NCBI RefSeq assembly: GCF_001269345.1
Contig: NZ_CXOP01000002.1
Span: 2,108,853 to 2,172,852 of the forward strand
Length of the DNA stretch: 64,000 bases
Direction: 5' to 3'
Source: Limnohabitans sp. 2KL-27
GTDB taxonomy: Bacteria; Pseudomonadota; Gammaproteobacteria; Burkholderiales; Burkholderiaceae_C
Shown: in pieces, positions 27,425 through 36,770 of the stretch
Layout: every line of letters starts with the position of its first letter
Numbering within the stretch: the first letter of the stretch is position 1
Position numbers and translations under genes: made by a program
The notes under the pieces: model-generated
The model's database searches: none
What the model saw: only the letters and a program-made list of their open reading frames with translations
What the model was told of the DNA's origin: nothing

Positions 27425-28573
27425 TTGAGCCCGCCACCCGACACGCGCCAGGCGCTGGTGATCGGTGCCGGCCTGTCAGGCTCGGCCGTGGCGCACAGCT
27501 TGGCCGTGCGGGGTTGGACGGTCACGGTTTTGGACCGCGCCCCCGGGGTGGGGGCTGGCGCATCCGGCTTGCCTGCAGGTTTGGCCGCACCCCACGTTTC
27601 ACCCGACGACAACGTGCTCTCGCGCATCACGCGGGCCGGCGTGCAAGCCACGCTGCAACGCGCCCAAGCACTCCTGCACAGAGGCACCGATTGGGCGCTG
27701 ACCGGTGTTCTGGAACACAACCTAGCGGGCAAACGCAAACTGCCAGCGGACACCACCGACCACCACAGCACCCCGGCCAGTGCGGCGCAGGTGGCCGCTG
27801 CAGGGCTGCCGCCCGGCACGCCCGCGCTTTGGCACGCACAGGCGGGATGGATTCGGCCGCGGCAACTGGTGGCCGCACAGCTGCAAACACCGGGCGTTCA
27901 AGTGCGCTGGGGCCAGCAGGTGCAAGGCATCGAGCGGCGCGGCGATGCCTGGGCCGTGACCGATGCCCAAGGCCAAACGCTGGGCCAGGCCCCTTGGCTG
28001 GTGCTGGCCAGCGCCTTTGACAGCCTGGCTTTGCTGCGGCCTCTGCCTGGCTTGTCCGTGCCGCTGAACCCTTTGCGTGGGCAAGTCAGTTTTGGCCACA
28101 TGGCCGACTTGAAAGACGCCCAGCGCCAGCTGCTGCCGCCTTTCCCGGTCAACGGCCACGGCAGCTTCATCAGCGGCGTGCCCACGTCCGAGGGCCCCCT
28201 CGGCTGGTTCATCGGCGCCACCTTCGAGCGCAACTGCGAGCAGGCACCCGTGCGCACGCAAGACCATGCGGCCAACCAAGAGCGCCTGGCCACGCTGCTT
28301 CCCGCTTTGGGCCAGGCCATGGCCGGGGAATTCGAGCCGCAGCACGTCCACGGCTGGGCCGGTTTGCGCTGCACCTTGCCCAACCGCCTGCCTGCGGTCG
28401 GCCCCCTCGACCCCCTACGCTGGCCAGGCCTGTGCCTGAGCACAGGCATGGGCGCGCGCGGCATCAGCCTGGCCGTTTTGTGCGGTGAACTCACCGGCGC
28501 TTGGCTGAGCCAGGAGACCTTGCCCTTGCCTCCTGCATTGGCCAAACACCTGGCGGCCGATCGCTTCGTTTAA
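27425..28573 (+). CDS. FAD-dependent oxidoreductase resembling the MnmC C-terminal domain
   Basis: A 382-aa DAO-family protein. The N-terminal dinucleotide fold is LVIGAGLSGSAVAHSLAVRG; VGAGASGLPAGLAAPHVSPD matches the MnmC2 segment and LGWFIGATFERN the MnmC C-terminal block. MnmC2 converts cmnm5s2U to nm5s2U in tRNA wobble uridine. Here it stands alone without the methyltransferase domain. The start appears to be TTG 27425; no ATG lies near the dinucleotide fold. Another amine oxidase role is possible. Confidence 0.75.
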   Translation: MSPPPDTRQALVIGAGLSGSAVAHSLAVRGWTVTVLDRAPGVGAGASGLPAGLAAPHVSPDDNVLSRITRAGVQATLQRAQALLHRGTDWALTGVLEHNLAGKRKLPADTTDHHSTPASAAQVAAAGLPPGTPALWHAQAGWIRPRQLVAAQLQTPGVQVRWGQQVQGIERRGDAWAVTDAQGQTLGQAPWLVLASAFDSLALLRPLPGLSVPLNPLRGQVSFGHMADLKDAQRQLLPPFPVNGHGSFISGVPTSEGPLGWFIGATFERNCEQAPVRTQDHAANQERLATLLPALGQAMAGEFEPQHVHGWAGLRCTLPNRLPAVGPLDPLRWPGLCLSTGMGARGISLAVLCGELTGAWLSQETLPLPPALAKHLAADRFV

Positions 28574-28666
28574 TAACAAATTTACAAAAAATAGCAAAAT
28601 CATCTAGGATGGGAGCCACCCCTGCGCGTGTCGGCCCTTGTCGCCGGGTCTTTTGGAGAGCAGACC

Positions 28667-30283
28667 ATGGCCCGTCAATCTTTCTCGCGTTACCTCCCCT
28701 GGCTGGTCACTGCCCCGGCCGCCCTCCTCGCCTGGCCCGTCTCGGCTTGGGCCAGTGCCGGCTTTGCTGGGCTGTTTGTATTGGGCTGGATGGACTTCAA
28801 GCAAACCAAACAAGCGGTGCGGCGCAACTACCCGCTGACGGGTCGATTGCGTTACGGGCTGGAATACATCCGGCCTGAAATCCGGCAATACTTTCTGGAA
28901 GACGACGAGGAAAAACTGCCTTTTTCGCGCAACCAACGTGCCATGGTCTACGCCCGCTCCAAAGTGCAAAACGACAAACGCGGCTTTGGCAGCATCAAGG
29001 ACATGTACCACGCGCAATCCGAGTGGGTGACGCATTCCCTGCAGCCCACCGATCTGGACCCGGCCAACTTCAGGATCACGGTGGGCGAAGGCCAGTGTCA
29101 GCAGCCCTATGCCTTGTCGCTGCTCAATATTTCCGGCATGAGCTTCGGGGCTTTGTCGCCCAACGCCATCAAGGCTCTGAACAAGGGGGCCGCGATGGGG
29201 CAGTTTGCGCACGACACCGGAGAGGGCAGCATCTCCCGGCATCACCGCGAACCGGGCGGCGATTTGATCTGGCAAATCGCCTCGGGCTATTTTGGTTGCC
29301 GCACTCCCGAAGGCCGGTTTGACCCCGTGCGGTTTGCCGAGCAGGCCCGCTCACCCCAAGTCAAAATGATCGAGCTGAAACTGTCTCAAGGGGCCAAACC
29401 TGGCCACGGCGGGGTTTTGCCCAAAGCCAAAGTCAGCCCCGAGATTGCCGAAGCACGGGGCGTGCCCATGGGGCAGGACTGTGTGTCCCCGGCCCGGCAT
29501 TCGGCCTTCAGCACCCCGCTGGAGCTGTTGGGGTTTTTGGGGCAGCTGCGCCAACTCTCGGGCGGCAAGCCCGTGGGCATCAAGCTGTGCGTGGGGCATC
29601 CGGCCGAATGGTTCTCGCTGGTCAAGGCCATGCTCGAGACCGGTCAAACGCCCGATTTCATCGTGGTGGATGGCTCCGAGGGTGGCACAGGTGCCGCGCC
29701 CATCGAGTTTGCCGACCATGTGGGCATGCCTTTGCGTGACGGGCTGCGCTTGGTGCACAACAGCCTGGTGGGGGCGGGTCTGCGCGATCGCATCAAGATC
29801 GGCGCCTCCGGCAAGGTGATTTCGGCCTTCGACATGGCCCGCTGTCTGGCCTTGGGGGCCGACTGGTGCAACGCGGCGCGGGGCTTCATGTTCGCGCTGG
29901 GCTGCATCCAGTCGCGCAGCTGCCACACCGACCACTGCCCCACGGGCGTGGCCACGCAAGACCCGGTGCGCCAACGCGCCATTGTGGTGACCGACAAGGC
30001 CGAACGGGTGTTTTACTTTCACGCCAACACCTTGCACGCCTTGGCCGACCTGGTGGGCGCGGCGGGGCTGCAAAAACCCGGCGACATCACACCGCACCAC
30101 CTGATGGTGCGAAATGGCGACGGACAAGCCCGCACATTGGCTTCCAACATCGACACCCTGGTGTCAGGCCAGCTTGTGAGCGCTGCGCAAGCCACCACGC
30201 TGCCCAGCCCCTTTGCAGAATTTTGGAGCGCCAGCGATGCCGGTCACTGGGGCGTGCCGGATCAGACACCGGGAAAGCGGTAA
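28667..30283 (+). CDS. FMN-binding glutamate synthase-family protein, membrane-anchored
   Basis: A 538-aa protein homologous to the FMN domain of glutamate synthase. A hydrophobic N-terminal anchor (about 8-45) precedes the catalytic barrel (LNISGMSFGALSPNAIKALN, GEGSISRHHREPGGDLIWQI, LSQGAKPGHGGVLPKAKVSP, VDGSEGGTGAAPIEFADHVG). The [3Fe-4S] motif C-x5-C-x4-C is present in CIQSRSCHTDHCPTGVATQD. The glutaminase and tetrahydrofolate-style C-terminal domains of GltB are absent, so it is probably not a classical GOGAT. ATG 28667 has ggagag 7 nt upstream. Its 3' end overlaps the convergent next gene by 22 nt. Confidence 0.85.
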   Translation: MARQSFSRYLPWLVTAPAALLAWPVSAWASAGFAGLFVLGWMDFKQTKQAVRRNYPLTGRLRYGLEYIRPEIRQYFLEDDEEKLPFSRNQRAMVYARSKVQNDKRGFGSIKDMYHAQSEWVTHSLQPTDLDPANFRITVGEGQCQQPYALSLLNISGMSFGALSPNAIKALNKGAAMGQFAHDTGEGSISRHHREPGGDLIWQIASGYFGCRTPEGRFDPVRFAEQARSPQVKMIELKLSQGAKPGHGGVLPKAKVSPEIAEARGVPMGQDCVSPARHSAFSTPLELLGFLGQLRQLSGGKPVGIKLCVGHPAEWFSLVKAMLETGQTPDFIVVDGSEGGTGAAPIEFADHVGMPLRDGLRLVHNSLVGAGLRDRIKIGASGKVISAFDMARCLALGADWCNAARGFMFALGCIQSRSCHTDHCPTGVATQDPVRQRAIVVTDKAERVFYFHANTLHALADLVGAAGLQKPGDITPHHLMVRNGDGQARTLASNIDTLVSGQLVSAAQATTLPSPFAEFWSASDAGHWGVPDQTPGKR

Positions 30284-31242
30284 CCCTCTTGCACGAACAA
30301 AGCCACACAGGCTTGCACCAGATCGGCATCAAACTGGATGCCCGATGAGACCAACAAAACCTGCAAAGCCTGGTCCATGGTTTGAGCGCTCTGGTAAGGA
30401 CGGTCTCGCGTCATGGCGTCCAGCATGTCCGACATGCCAATGACCTGGGAACCCCGCAAGACATCTGCGCCTTTGAGCCCCAAGGGATAGCCGCTGCCGT
30501 CGATGCGTTCGTGGTGCTGGGCGATGTAGGCCTTGACCGGGCCTGCGAATTCAATGTGGTTGAGCATGTCCAGCGCGGTCATCACATGCTTTTGGATTTG
30601 CTTGACCTCCGCCTGGGACAACATCTCAGTTTTGCCCAAAATCCGCGATGGCACCGTGACCATGCCCAGGTCATGAATCAAGGCGGCCAAGATCACCGCC
30701 TCCACCTCGTCGGGGCGCCACTGAAGCTTTCGGGCCAGGGTCCCGGCCAGATCAGCCACGCGCCGTTGGTGACCGATCGAGTCCGGGTCGTGCACCTCGA
30801 GCACGGTGATCAGCGCCTGCACCACGCCCATGAGGGCCGTTTCGGCCACAGAAGAGGACATCGCCAGCGCTTGCGCCGAACTGCTGCGCACCAAGGTGCA
30901 CAGCACCAGCCGTTGGCCGGACAGGTTCACTGATCGGGCGCTGATCACCAGCGACAAACTTTCCCGGTCCTCGTTCAAGGCCGTCACGGCCATGGGTGGC
31001 ATGGCCAAAGGCAAACTGGTCAAGGACACCAGCGAGCGAACCACCTCGGGCTGACGCCAGCCCCCTTCATCCCAAAAAACAGTGCCCTGCAACGACGCTG
31101 TGGCGCGCCCCAGCCATTGGGGCCAAGCCGGGTTGAGGCCTTCAATGCGACCGCTGACCGGATCCACCAGAACCAAACCCGCATCGGCCTGGGCCAGCAT
31201 GAGTTGGTCTGGATCGTCGAACTTGTCTTCCTTCATGGGCAC
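30262..31242 (-). CDS. HD-GYP domain protein (putative c-di-GMP phosphodiesterase)
   Basis: A 326-aa protein. The N-terminal half (QADAGLVLVDPVSGRIEGLN ... WLGRATASLQGTVFW) looks like a PAS sensor domain. The C-terminal half is an HD-GYP domain with AALIHDLGMVTVPSRILGK, AQHHERIDGSGYPLGLKG and IGMSDMLDAMTRDRPYQ. The HD and GYP motifs are intact, so hydrolysis of cyclic di-GMP is plausible. Start is GTG 31242 or ATG 31236. No kinase or cyclase gene is adjacent. Confidence 0.88.
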   Translation of the reverse strand: MPMKEDKFDDPDQLMLAQADAGLVLVDPVSGRIEGLNPAWPQWLGRATASLQGTVFWDEGGWRQPEVVRSLVSLTSLPLAMPPMAVTALNEDRESLSLVISARSVNLSGQRLVLCTLVRSSSAQALAMSSSVAETALMGVVQALITVLEVHDPDSIGHQRRVADLAGTLARKLQWRPDEVEAVILAALIHDLGMVTVPSRILGKTEMLSQAEVKQIQKHVMTALDMLNHIEFAGPVKAYIAQHHERIDGSGYPLGLKGADVLRGSQVIGMSDMLDAMTRDRPYQSAQTMDQALQVLLVSSGIQFDADLVQACVALFVQEGYRFPGV

Positions 31243-31308
31243 GGTCTAAAGAGGGTTGAGGAGAGACCCACAGCATAGGGCATCCCATCTGGCCAAGGCA
31301 AACCGGAC

Positions 31309-32508
31309 TCACTTCATCGCTTCTGCCGGGCGGCGCGCTCTGACATAGGCATCGCTGGGCTGGTAACTCTTGCCATCGGCATAGCGCCACTGCACCATGG
31401 TGCCCTTGCCGCCACGCTGGTCGAGCTTGCCCACATAAGCGCCCATGGTGGACTGCTGGTCAATCGCGCGGAACTCGGCCGGACCAAAGGGCGTGCTGAA
31501 TTTGAGGCCACGCATGGCGGTCACCAGCTTCTCGTTGTCGGTGGAGTTGGCTTTTTTGATGGCCGCAAAGATCGCCTGCATGGTGGCGTAGCCCACCACC
31601 GAGCCGACCTTGGGGTTTTCGTTGAACTTCTTGTAGTAGTTGGCGGCAAAGCTGGCGTGGTCTTTGTTGTCGAGCTGGTCCCAGGGGTAGCCGGTCACGA
31701 TCCAGCCCTTGGGGGTTTCGTCTTTCAACACCTCCAGGTACTCGGGCTCGCCCGAGAGCAGCGACACCACAGGCGTCTTGGGGAAAATGTTGCGCTGGTT
31801 GCCTTCGCGCACCAGCCGGGCCAGGTCGGCGCCAAAGGTCACGTTGAAAATCGCATCGGGCTTGCTGGCCATGGTGGCCGTGAGGGTGCTGCCCGCGTCG
31901 ATCTTGCCCTGGGCGGGCCACTGCTCGCTCACAAACTCCACATCGGGACGCTTGGCTTTGAGCAGCTCCTTGAAGCTGGTCACGGCGCTTTGCCCATATT
32001 CGTAGTTGGGCGCAATCGTGGCCCAGCGCTTGGCGGGCAGCTTGGCCGCTTCTTCGACCAGCATGGCCGACTGCATGTAGGTGCTGGGCCGCAGACGGAA
32101 GGTGTAGCGGTTGCCCTTGTCCCAAACGATGGCGTCGGTCAAAGGCTCACTGGCCACAAACAGGCGTTTGCTTTTGGCGGCGTGGTCGGCCAAGGCCAGA
32201 CCCACATTGGACAAAAAGCCTCCGGCCAGCACATCCACTTTTTCTTTGGACGTCAACTCGATCGCGTGGCGCAGCGCCTCGTCGGGCTTGCCTGCGTCGT
32301 CTCGGGCAATCACCTCGACCTTGCGACCCAGCAGGCCGCCTTGCGCGTTGATCTCTTCGACCGCCAGCTGCCAGCCTTGTTTGTAGGGCTGGGTGAATTG
32401 GGGGATGGCGGAGTAGCTGTTGATCTCACCGATTTTGATCGGGGCCTGGGCAAAAACAGGGGACAGGGCGACCGCAGTCAACAGGCCCGTGGCAATAAGG
32501 CGGTTCAT
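31309..32508 (-). CDS. orphan ABC transporter substrate-binding protein
   Basis: A 399-aa Peripla_BP_6 protein with signal peptide MNRLIATGLLTAVALSPVFA and mature start APIKIGEINSYSAIPQFTQP. Family blocks are GWQLAVEEINAQGGLLGRKV and VGYATMQAIFAAIKKANS. Longer in-frame starts upstream contain no signal peptide, so ATG 32508 is chosen. No permease or ATPase genes accompany it; the livHMGF set at 10645-14019 is 17 kb away. Substrate is unknown. Confidence 0.88.
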   Translation of the reverse strand: MNRLIATGLLTAVALSPVFAQAPIKIGEINSYSAIPQFTQPYKQGWQLAVEEINAQGGLLGRKVEVIARDDAGKPDEALRHAIELTSKEKVDVLAGGFLSNVGLALADHAAKSKRLFVASEPLTDAIVWDKGNRYTFRLRPSTYMQSAMLVEEAAKLPAKRWATIAPNYEYGQSAVTSFKELLKAKRPDVEFVSEQWPAQGKIDAGSTLTATMASKPDAIFNVTFGADLARLVREGNQRNIFPKTPVVSLLSGEPEYLEVLKDETPKGWIVTGYPWDQLDNKDHASFAANYYKKFNENPKVGSVVGYATMQAIFAAIKKANSTDNEKLVTAMRGLKFSTPFGPAEFRAIDQQSTMGAYVGKLDQRGGKGTMVQWRYADGKSYQPSDAYVRARRPAEAMK

Positions 32509-32758
32509 AACAATGGTCCTAGGCATAAGGTGGGAAGGCGTCACTGTACCAGCCGACTTTCGCCCTGTCGCCAAGAGGTCACCAAACAGCGGGGCATCAC
32601 CGACTCGACCACGACCGGAGCCTCTCGTCAGTCGGACCCGCGCAGTCGGGCATCCCTGCACAGACCCATGCATCAACGGGCCTCTTATAAGCATTCAACA
32701 TATATACCCAACTAAAAAATCGTTTGTTTTGGCATAAAGCCCCATTACAGTCGCCGCC

Positions 32759-33550
32759 ATGGTTGATTTCGCTTATGTCTTTGCAGGTTTTTTCGTCGGC
32801 TTTGTGGTGGGCCTGACGGGTGTGGGCGGCGGGTCCTTGATGACGCCGATCCTGATCTTTTTCTTTGGCGTCAAGCCGTACATGGCCGTGGGCACCGACT
32901 TGCTGTTTGCGGCCTTCACCAAGATGGGCGGCACTGTGAGTTTTGACCGCCAACGTATCGTGCCTTGGCGCGTGGTGGGTTTACTCAGTGCGGGCAGCAT
33001 CCCAGCGTGTCTGGTGACTTTGGAATTTTTGCGCTGGGTTGGCCCGGCCTCTGCCCAAGTGCAGTCGCTGATGACCACAACGCTGGGCGTGGCTTTGCTG
33101 CTCACCGCTGCGGCCATGCTTTACAAAGCGGTGCGTGGCCAACAAGTGCCTCGCCACTTGGCCGCCGCCGACGAAGCCCGCGCCAGCACCCCTCGCCACT
33201 GGAGCCTGCCGGTGCTCTTTGGTGCGTTGATCGGCACTTTTGTCACCCTCACCTCGGTCGGTGCGGGTGCCATTGGCGTGACCGTGCTGCTTTTGCTCTA
33301 CCCGCTTTTGCCCCTGCCGCGCGTCGTTGCGGCAGATGTTGCCTATGCCGTGCCTCTGACCCTGGTGGCAGGCCTGGGTCATGCGTCCTTGGGCTCGGTC
33401 GATTGGCCATTGCTGGCCAAACTGCTGGTCGGTTCTTTACCGGGCATCTGGCTGGGCTCGCACCTGACCCACCACACGCCTGACCGCGTGATCCGCTCCT
33501 TGCTGTCCGTCTTGCTGGCCTGGGCTGGCACCAAACTGGTTTTGATCTGA
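32759..33550 (+). CDS. TauE/SafE-family sulfite/sulfur-anion exporter
   Basis: A 263-aa membrane protein with about eight hydrophobic segments. The two inverted family repeats are visible: GFVVGLTGVGGGSLMTPILI near the N-terminus and GTFVTLTSVGAGAIGVTVLL in the middle. It begins a run of sulfate-assimilation genes, 12 nt before cysI, so transport of sulfite or another sulfur anion is likely. An AT-rich region (32690-32750) upstream probably holds the promoter. Confidence 0.88.
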   Translation: MVDFAYVFAGFFVGFVVGLTGVGGGSLMTPILIFFFGVKPYMAVGTDLLFAAFTKMGGTVSFDRQRIVPWRVVGLLSAGSIPACLVTLEFLRWVGPASAQVQSLMTTTLGVALLLTAAAMLYKAVRGQQVPRHLAAADEARASTPRHWSLPVLFGALIGTFVTLTSVGAGAIGVTVLLLLYPLLPLPRVVAADVAYAVPLTLVAGLGHASLGSVDWPLLAKLLVGSLPGIWLGSHLTHHTPDRVIRSLLSVLLAWAGTKLVLI

Positions 33551-33562
33551 AGAAGAACCCTC

Positions 33563-35368
33563 ATGTACCAATACACCGAATTTGACCAACAGTTCGTGCG
33601 CGCCCGCGCCGCACAGCACCGCGACCAACTCGAGCGCTTTGAGGCCGGCCAGCTGAGCGCCGACGAGTTCAAGCCCCTGCGTCTGCAAAACGGCTGGTAC
33701 GTGCAACGCTACGCGCCCATGCTGCGTGTGGCTGTGCCGTATGGCGAAATTTCGGCCCCTCAGCTCCAAGTGCTGGCCCAAATTGCCCGTGAGTACGACA
33801 CGCCCGAGCCCGCCCTGTTGGCCAACGCACAAGCCACCCAGAACAAGATTGCGGGCCTGGCCCCCAAGCTGAACACGAACTGTGGCCACTTCACCACCCG
33901 CCAGAACGTGCAGTTCAACTGGATTCCCTTGTCCAAATCGGCCGACGTGATGGACCTTTTGGCCAGCGTGAACCTGCACGGCATCCAGACCAGTGGCAAC
34001 TGCATCCGCAACACCACCACCGACGAGCTGGCCGGGGTGGCGGTGGACGAAGTGGTCGATCCCCGGCCCTACGCCGAGCTGATCCGTCAGTGGAGCACGC
34101 TGCACCCCGAGTTTGCGTTTTTGCCGCGCAAATTCAAGATCGCCATCACGGGCGCTGATGAAGACCGCGCCGCCATTGGCTGGCACGACGTGGGCCTGCA
34201 GATGGTCAAAAATGCAGCGGGCGAGGTGGGCTTCAAGGTGCTGGTGGGCGGCGGCATGGGCCGCACGCCTTCGGTGGGCTCGGTGATCCGCGAGTTCCTG
34301 CCTTGGCACCAGATCATCAATTACCTCGAGGCCGTGATCCGCGTCTACAACCGCTGGGGACGCCGCGACAACATCTACAAAGCCCGCATCAAAATCTTGG
34401 TCAGGGCCGAAGGCCAGCGCTACTTTGACGAGGTCGAAGCCGAGTACCAAGACATCTTGGTCCAAGACGGCGGCCTGCACACCATCCCCCAAACCGAGTT
34501 CGACCGCGTGGCCGCCTGCTTTGCTGCACCAGCCTTGAACTTGCCAGCCGCCACCGCCGATTGGGTCGCTCAGGCCGAAGCCGATGTCGGCATCGAAGCG
34601 GCCAAAACACCCGCCTTTGCCCGCTGGCTGGCGCAAAACGTCAAGCCCCACCAGAACCCGGCCCTGCGTGCCGTGAACCTGTCCTTCAAGCGCCCGGGCC
34701 AAGCGCCGGGCGACGCCACCGCCGATCAGCTCGATGCTGCTGCTGCACTGGTGTCCCAGTTCTCCGCAGGCGAAGCCCGCGTGACCCACACCCAAAACCT
34801 GTTGCTGCCTTGGGTGCGCCTGGACCAGCTGCACGCCCTGTGGCTCGAGGCCAAGGCACTGGGCCTGGCCCAACCCAACATAGGCCTCTTGACCGACATG
34901 ATCGCCTGCCCCGGCGGTGACTACTGCGCCCTGGCCAATGCCCGCTCCCTGCCGTTGGCGGCGGCGATCACCGAGCGCTATCAAGACCTGGACGAGTTGA
35001 ACGACCTGGGCCGCATCGACTTCCACATCAGCGGCTGCATCAACTCGTGTGGTCACCACCACTCGGGCCACATCGGCATTTTGGGCGTGGACAAAGACGG
35101 CAAGGAGTGGTACCAGGTCACGCTGGGCGGCTCGGACGGTAAAACGCTGTCTGGCCCCTCCGGCCCCGGCAAAGTGGTTGGCCCCGCCTTCTCCTCGTTC
35201 GAAGTGCCCGACGTGGTCGAAGCGGTTTTGGACACCTACAAAGCGCTGCGCCTGCCCGCCCAAGGCCGCCACGAATACTTCATTGAAACCCTGCGCCGCG
35301 TAGGCCAGGACCCGTTCAAGGCAGCGGCCAATGCAGCACGCCACCCCGCCGAGGAAACCACCGCCTGA
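33563..35368 (+). CDS. cysI: sulfite reductase hemoprotein subunit (nitrite/sulfite reductase family)
   Basis: A 601-aa siroheme/[4Fe-4S] enzyme reducing sulfite to sulfide. The cluster ligands are the pairs CPGGDYC (C-x5-C) and CINSC (C-x3-C). Substrate-site segments TNCGHFTTRQNVQFNWIPLS and GGGMGRTPSVGSVIREFLPW are present. The surrounding cysH, cysD and cysN genes favour sulfite over nitrite. No flavoprotein cysJ is seen, so electrons probably come from ferredoxin. Confidence 0.93.
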   Translation: MYQYTEFDQQFVRARAAQHRDQLERFEAGQLSADEFKPLRLQNGWYVQRYAPMLRVAVPYGEISAPQLQVLAQIAREYDTPEPALLANAQATQNKIAGLAPKLNTNCGHFTTRQNVQFNWIPLSKSADVMDLLASVNLHGIQTSGNCIRNTTTDELAGVAVDEVVDPRPYAELIRQWSTLHPEFAFLPRKFKIAITGADEDRAAIGWHDVGLQMVKNAAGEVGFKVLVGGGMGRTPSVGSVIREFLPWHQIINYLEAVIRVYNRWGRRDNIYKARIKILVRAEGQRYFDEVEAEYQDILVQDGGLHTIPQTEFDRVAACFAAPALNLPAATADWVAQAEADVGIEAAKTPAFARWLAQNVKPHQNPALRAVNLSFKRPGQAPGDATADQLDAAAALVSQFSAGEARVTHTQNLLLPWVRLDQLHALWLEAKALGLAQPNIGLLTDMIACPGGDYCALANARSLPLAAAITERYQDLDELNDLGRIDFHISGCINSCGHHHSGHIGILGVDKDGKEWYQVTLGGSDGKTLSGPSGPGKVVGPAFSSFEVPDVVEAVLDTYKALRLPAQGRHEYFIETLRRVGQDPFKAAANAARHPAEETTA

Positions 35369-35372
35369 ACAT

Positions 35373-35435
35373 CCCTGCAGGAGGCCACCCCTGCGGCCAA
35401 ACTGTCCATTCGCGCGCAGGGACGCGCCCCCACAA
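35373..35435. repeat. REP-like composite inverted repeat, copy 2
   Basis: GGCC-acccctgc-GGCC and a CGCGCGCAGGGACGCGC hairpin repeat the plan of the copy at 16157-16235. It fills the gap between cysI and the DUF934 gene. Confidence 0.5.
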
Positions 35436-35459
35436 GCCCACACAGCCAAGCCAGCACCC

Positions 35460-35837
35460 ATGAAAATCATCACCGCCCCAGAACACCACAGCACTGAATC
35501 GCCAACGGTCATCACACTGGCCAACGACGCCGACCCCCGCACGCTCGACCTGAGCGGCGTGACACGCATCGACCTGCAATTTCCCAAATTCACCGACGGC
35601 CGCGCTTACAGCCAGGCCTTTTTGCTGCGTCGCCGTTTGGGCTTTGAGGGCGAGTTGCGCGCCACCGGGGATGTGCTGATCGACCAATTGGTGCAGATGC
35701 AGCGCACCGGTTTTGACGTGGCCGTGTTGCGAGAAGGCGTGGACGCCTCGGCAGCGCAACGGCAGTTCGACCGCTTTGCCGGGTTTTACCAAGGCTCGGC
35801 TGTCGGCACAGAACCCCCATTTGCGAAAGCCGCCTGA
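35460..35837 (+). CDS. DUF934 family protein of sulfate assimilation
   Basis: A 125-aa protein. The central block (VTRIDLQFPKFTDGRAYSQA then FLLRRRLGFEGELRATGDVL, IDQLVQMQRTGFD) is the DUF934 signature. These proteins are almost always next to cysI/cysH in proteobacteria and are thought to assist sulfite reduction; the biochemical role is not firmly known. ATG 35460 follows the repeat; longer in-frame starts read through it. Confidence 0.88.
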   Translation: MKIITAPEHHSTESPTVITLANDADPRTLDLSGVTRIDLQFPKFTDGRAYSQAFLLRRRLGFEGELRATGDVLIDQLVQMQRTGFDVAVLREGVDASAAQRQFDRFAGFYQGSAVGTEPPFAKAA

Positions 35838-35842
35838 AAAGA

Positions 35843-35932
35843 GCCTGTATTCCCGCCTGTGCGCTAGCCACTTTGCGGGCGCGAACCCCTGCTCGTGAAT
35901 GCCATCAGGCATCACTGCACGCATTCGGCCTC
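35843..35932. repeat. REP-like composite inverted repeat, copy 3
   Basis: On the minus strand it contains GGCCGAATGCGTGC and ACGAGCAGGGGTTCGCGC, both shared with the copy at 16157-16235. It separates DUF934 from cysH and lies in what would otherwise be an N-terminal extension of cysH. Confidence 0.55.
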
Positions 35933-35969
35933 AAGGGCGAACTTCCACAGAAAAAACACAACCCACTGC

Positions 35970-36725
35970 ATGACTTCCAGCCTGATTTCTGCCCGCAACG
36001 CCCCGGCCAAAGCCACGGCGCACAACGCCAAAGCCAGCACTGAATTTGGGGCCAAGTTGGCCGAAACCGAGGCCCTGCTGCGGCGCGCGGCGGCCGAGTT
36101 CCAACCCGTGTCCCAAGCCTCCAGCCTGGGCGCCGAGGACGTGGTGATCACCCACCTCATCAACCGCCTGCAACTGGCCATCCCGGTGTTTGTGCTCGAA
36201 ACCGGCGCGCTGCACACCGAGACGCTGGCCTTGCTGGAGCGCACCCAGGCGCATTCGCGCTCGCCTGTCCAAGTGTTCCGTCCGGTGCAGGCATCGGTGA
36301 TCCAGTTCGTGCGCGAGCGAGGCCAGGACGCGATCTACCAAAGCATCGCGCTGCGCAAGGCTTGCTGCAGCATCCGAAAAATGGAACCGCTGGCCCGTGC
36401 CCTGAAGGGCCACAAAGCCTGGATCACGGGGCTGCGCCAGGAGCAATCCAACGCCCGGGCCGAGGTTCCCCTGTTCGACACCAGCGAAGAAGCCGCCAAA
36501 AACCTGGCCAAGTTCAACCCCCTTGCCAAGTGGACCTGGGGCGATGTGTGGCACTACATCGCGACCAACCAGGTGGACTACAACCCTTTACACGACCAGT
36601 TTTTCCCGAGCATTGGCTGCGCGCCTTGCACCCGGGCCATCAGCTTGGGCGAAGCGTTCCGCGCCGGGCGCTGGTGGTGGGAGGACGAGGCGGCCAAGGA
36701 ATGCGGACTGCACGTCAAGAAATGA
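35970..36725 (+). CDS. cysH: adenylylsulfate/phosphoadenylylsulfate reductase, [4Fe-4S] type
   Basis: A 251-aa thioredoxin-dependent reductase producing sulfite. It carries both a CC pair (KACCSIRK) and a CxxC pair (IGCAPCTRA), which together bind the [4Fe-4S] cluster of APS reductases and are missing from E. coli PAPS reductase. The catalytic Cys is in KECGLH at the C-terminus. APS is therefore the likely substrate, consistent with no cysC in the cluster. ATG 35970 is preferred to a GTG at 35895 inside a repeat. Confidence 0.93.
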   Translation: MTSSLISARNAPAKATAHNAKASTEFGAKLAETEALLRRAAAEFQPVSQASSLGAEDVVITHLINRLQLAIPVFVLETGALHTETLALLERTQAHSRSPVQVFRPVQASVIQFVRERGQDAIYQSIALRKACCSIRKMEPLARALKGHKAWITGLRQEQSNARAEVPLFDTSEEAAKNLAKFNPLAKWTWGDVWHYIATNQVDYNPLHDQFFPSIGCAPCTRAISLGEAFRAGRWWWEDEAAKECGLHVKK

Positions 36726-36770
36726 TTTCTGTGGGCACTTTCCCACACCTAAACCAACAACGAGAACCTC

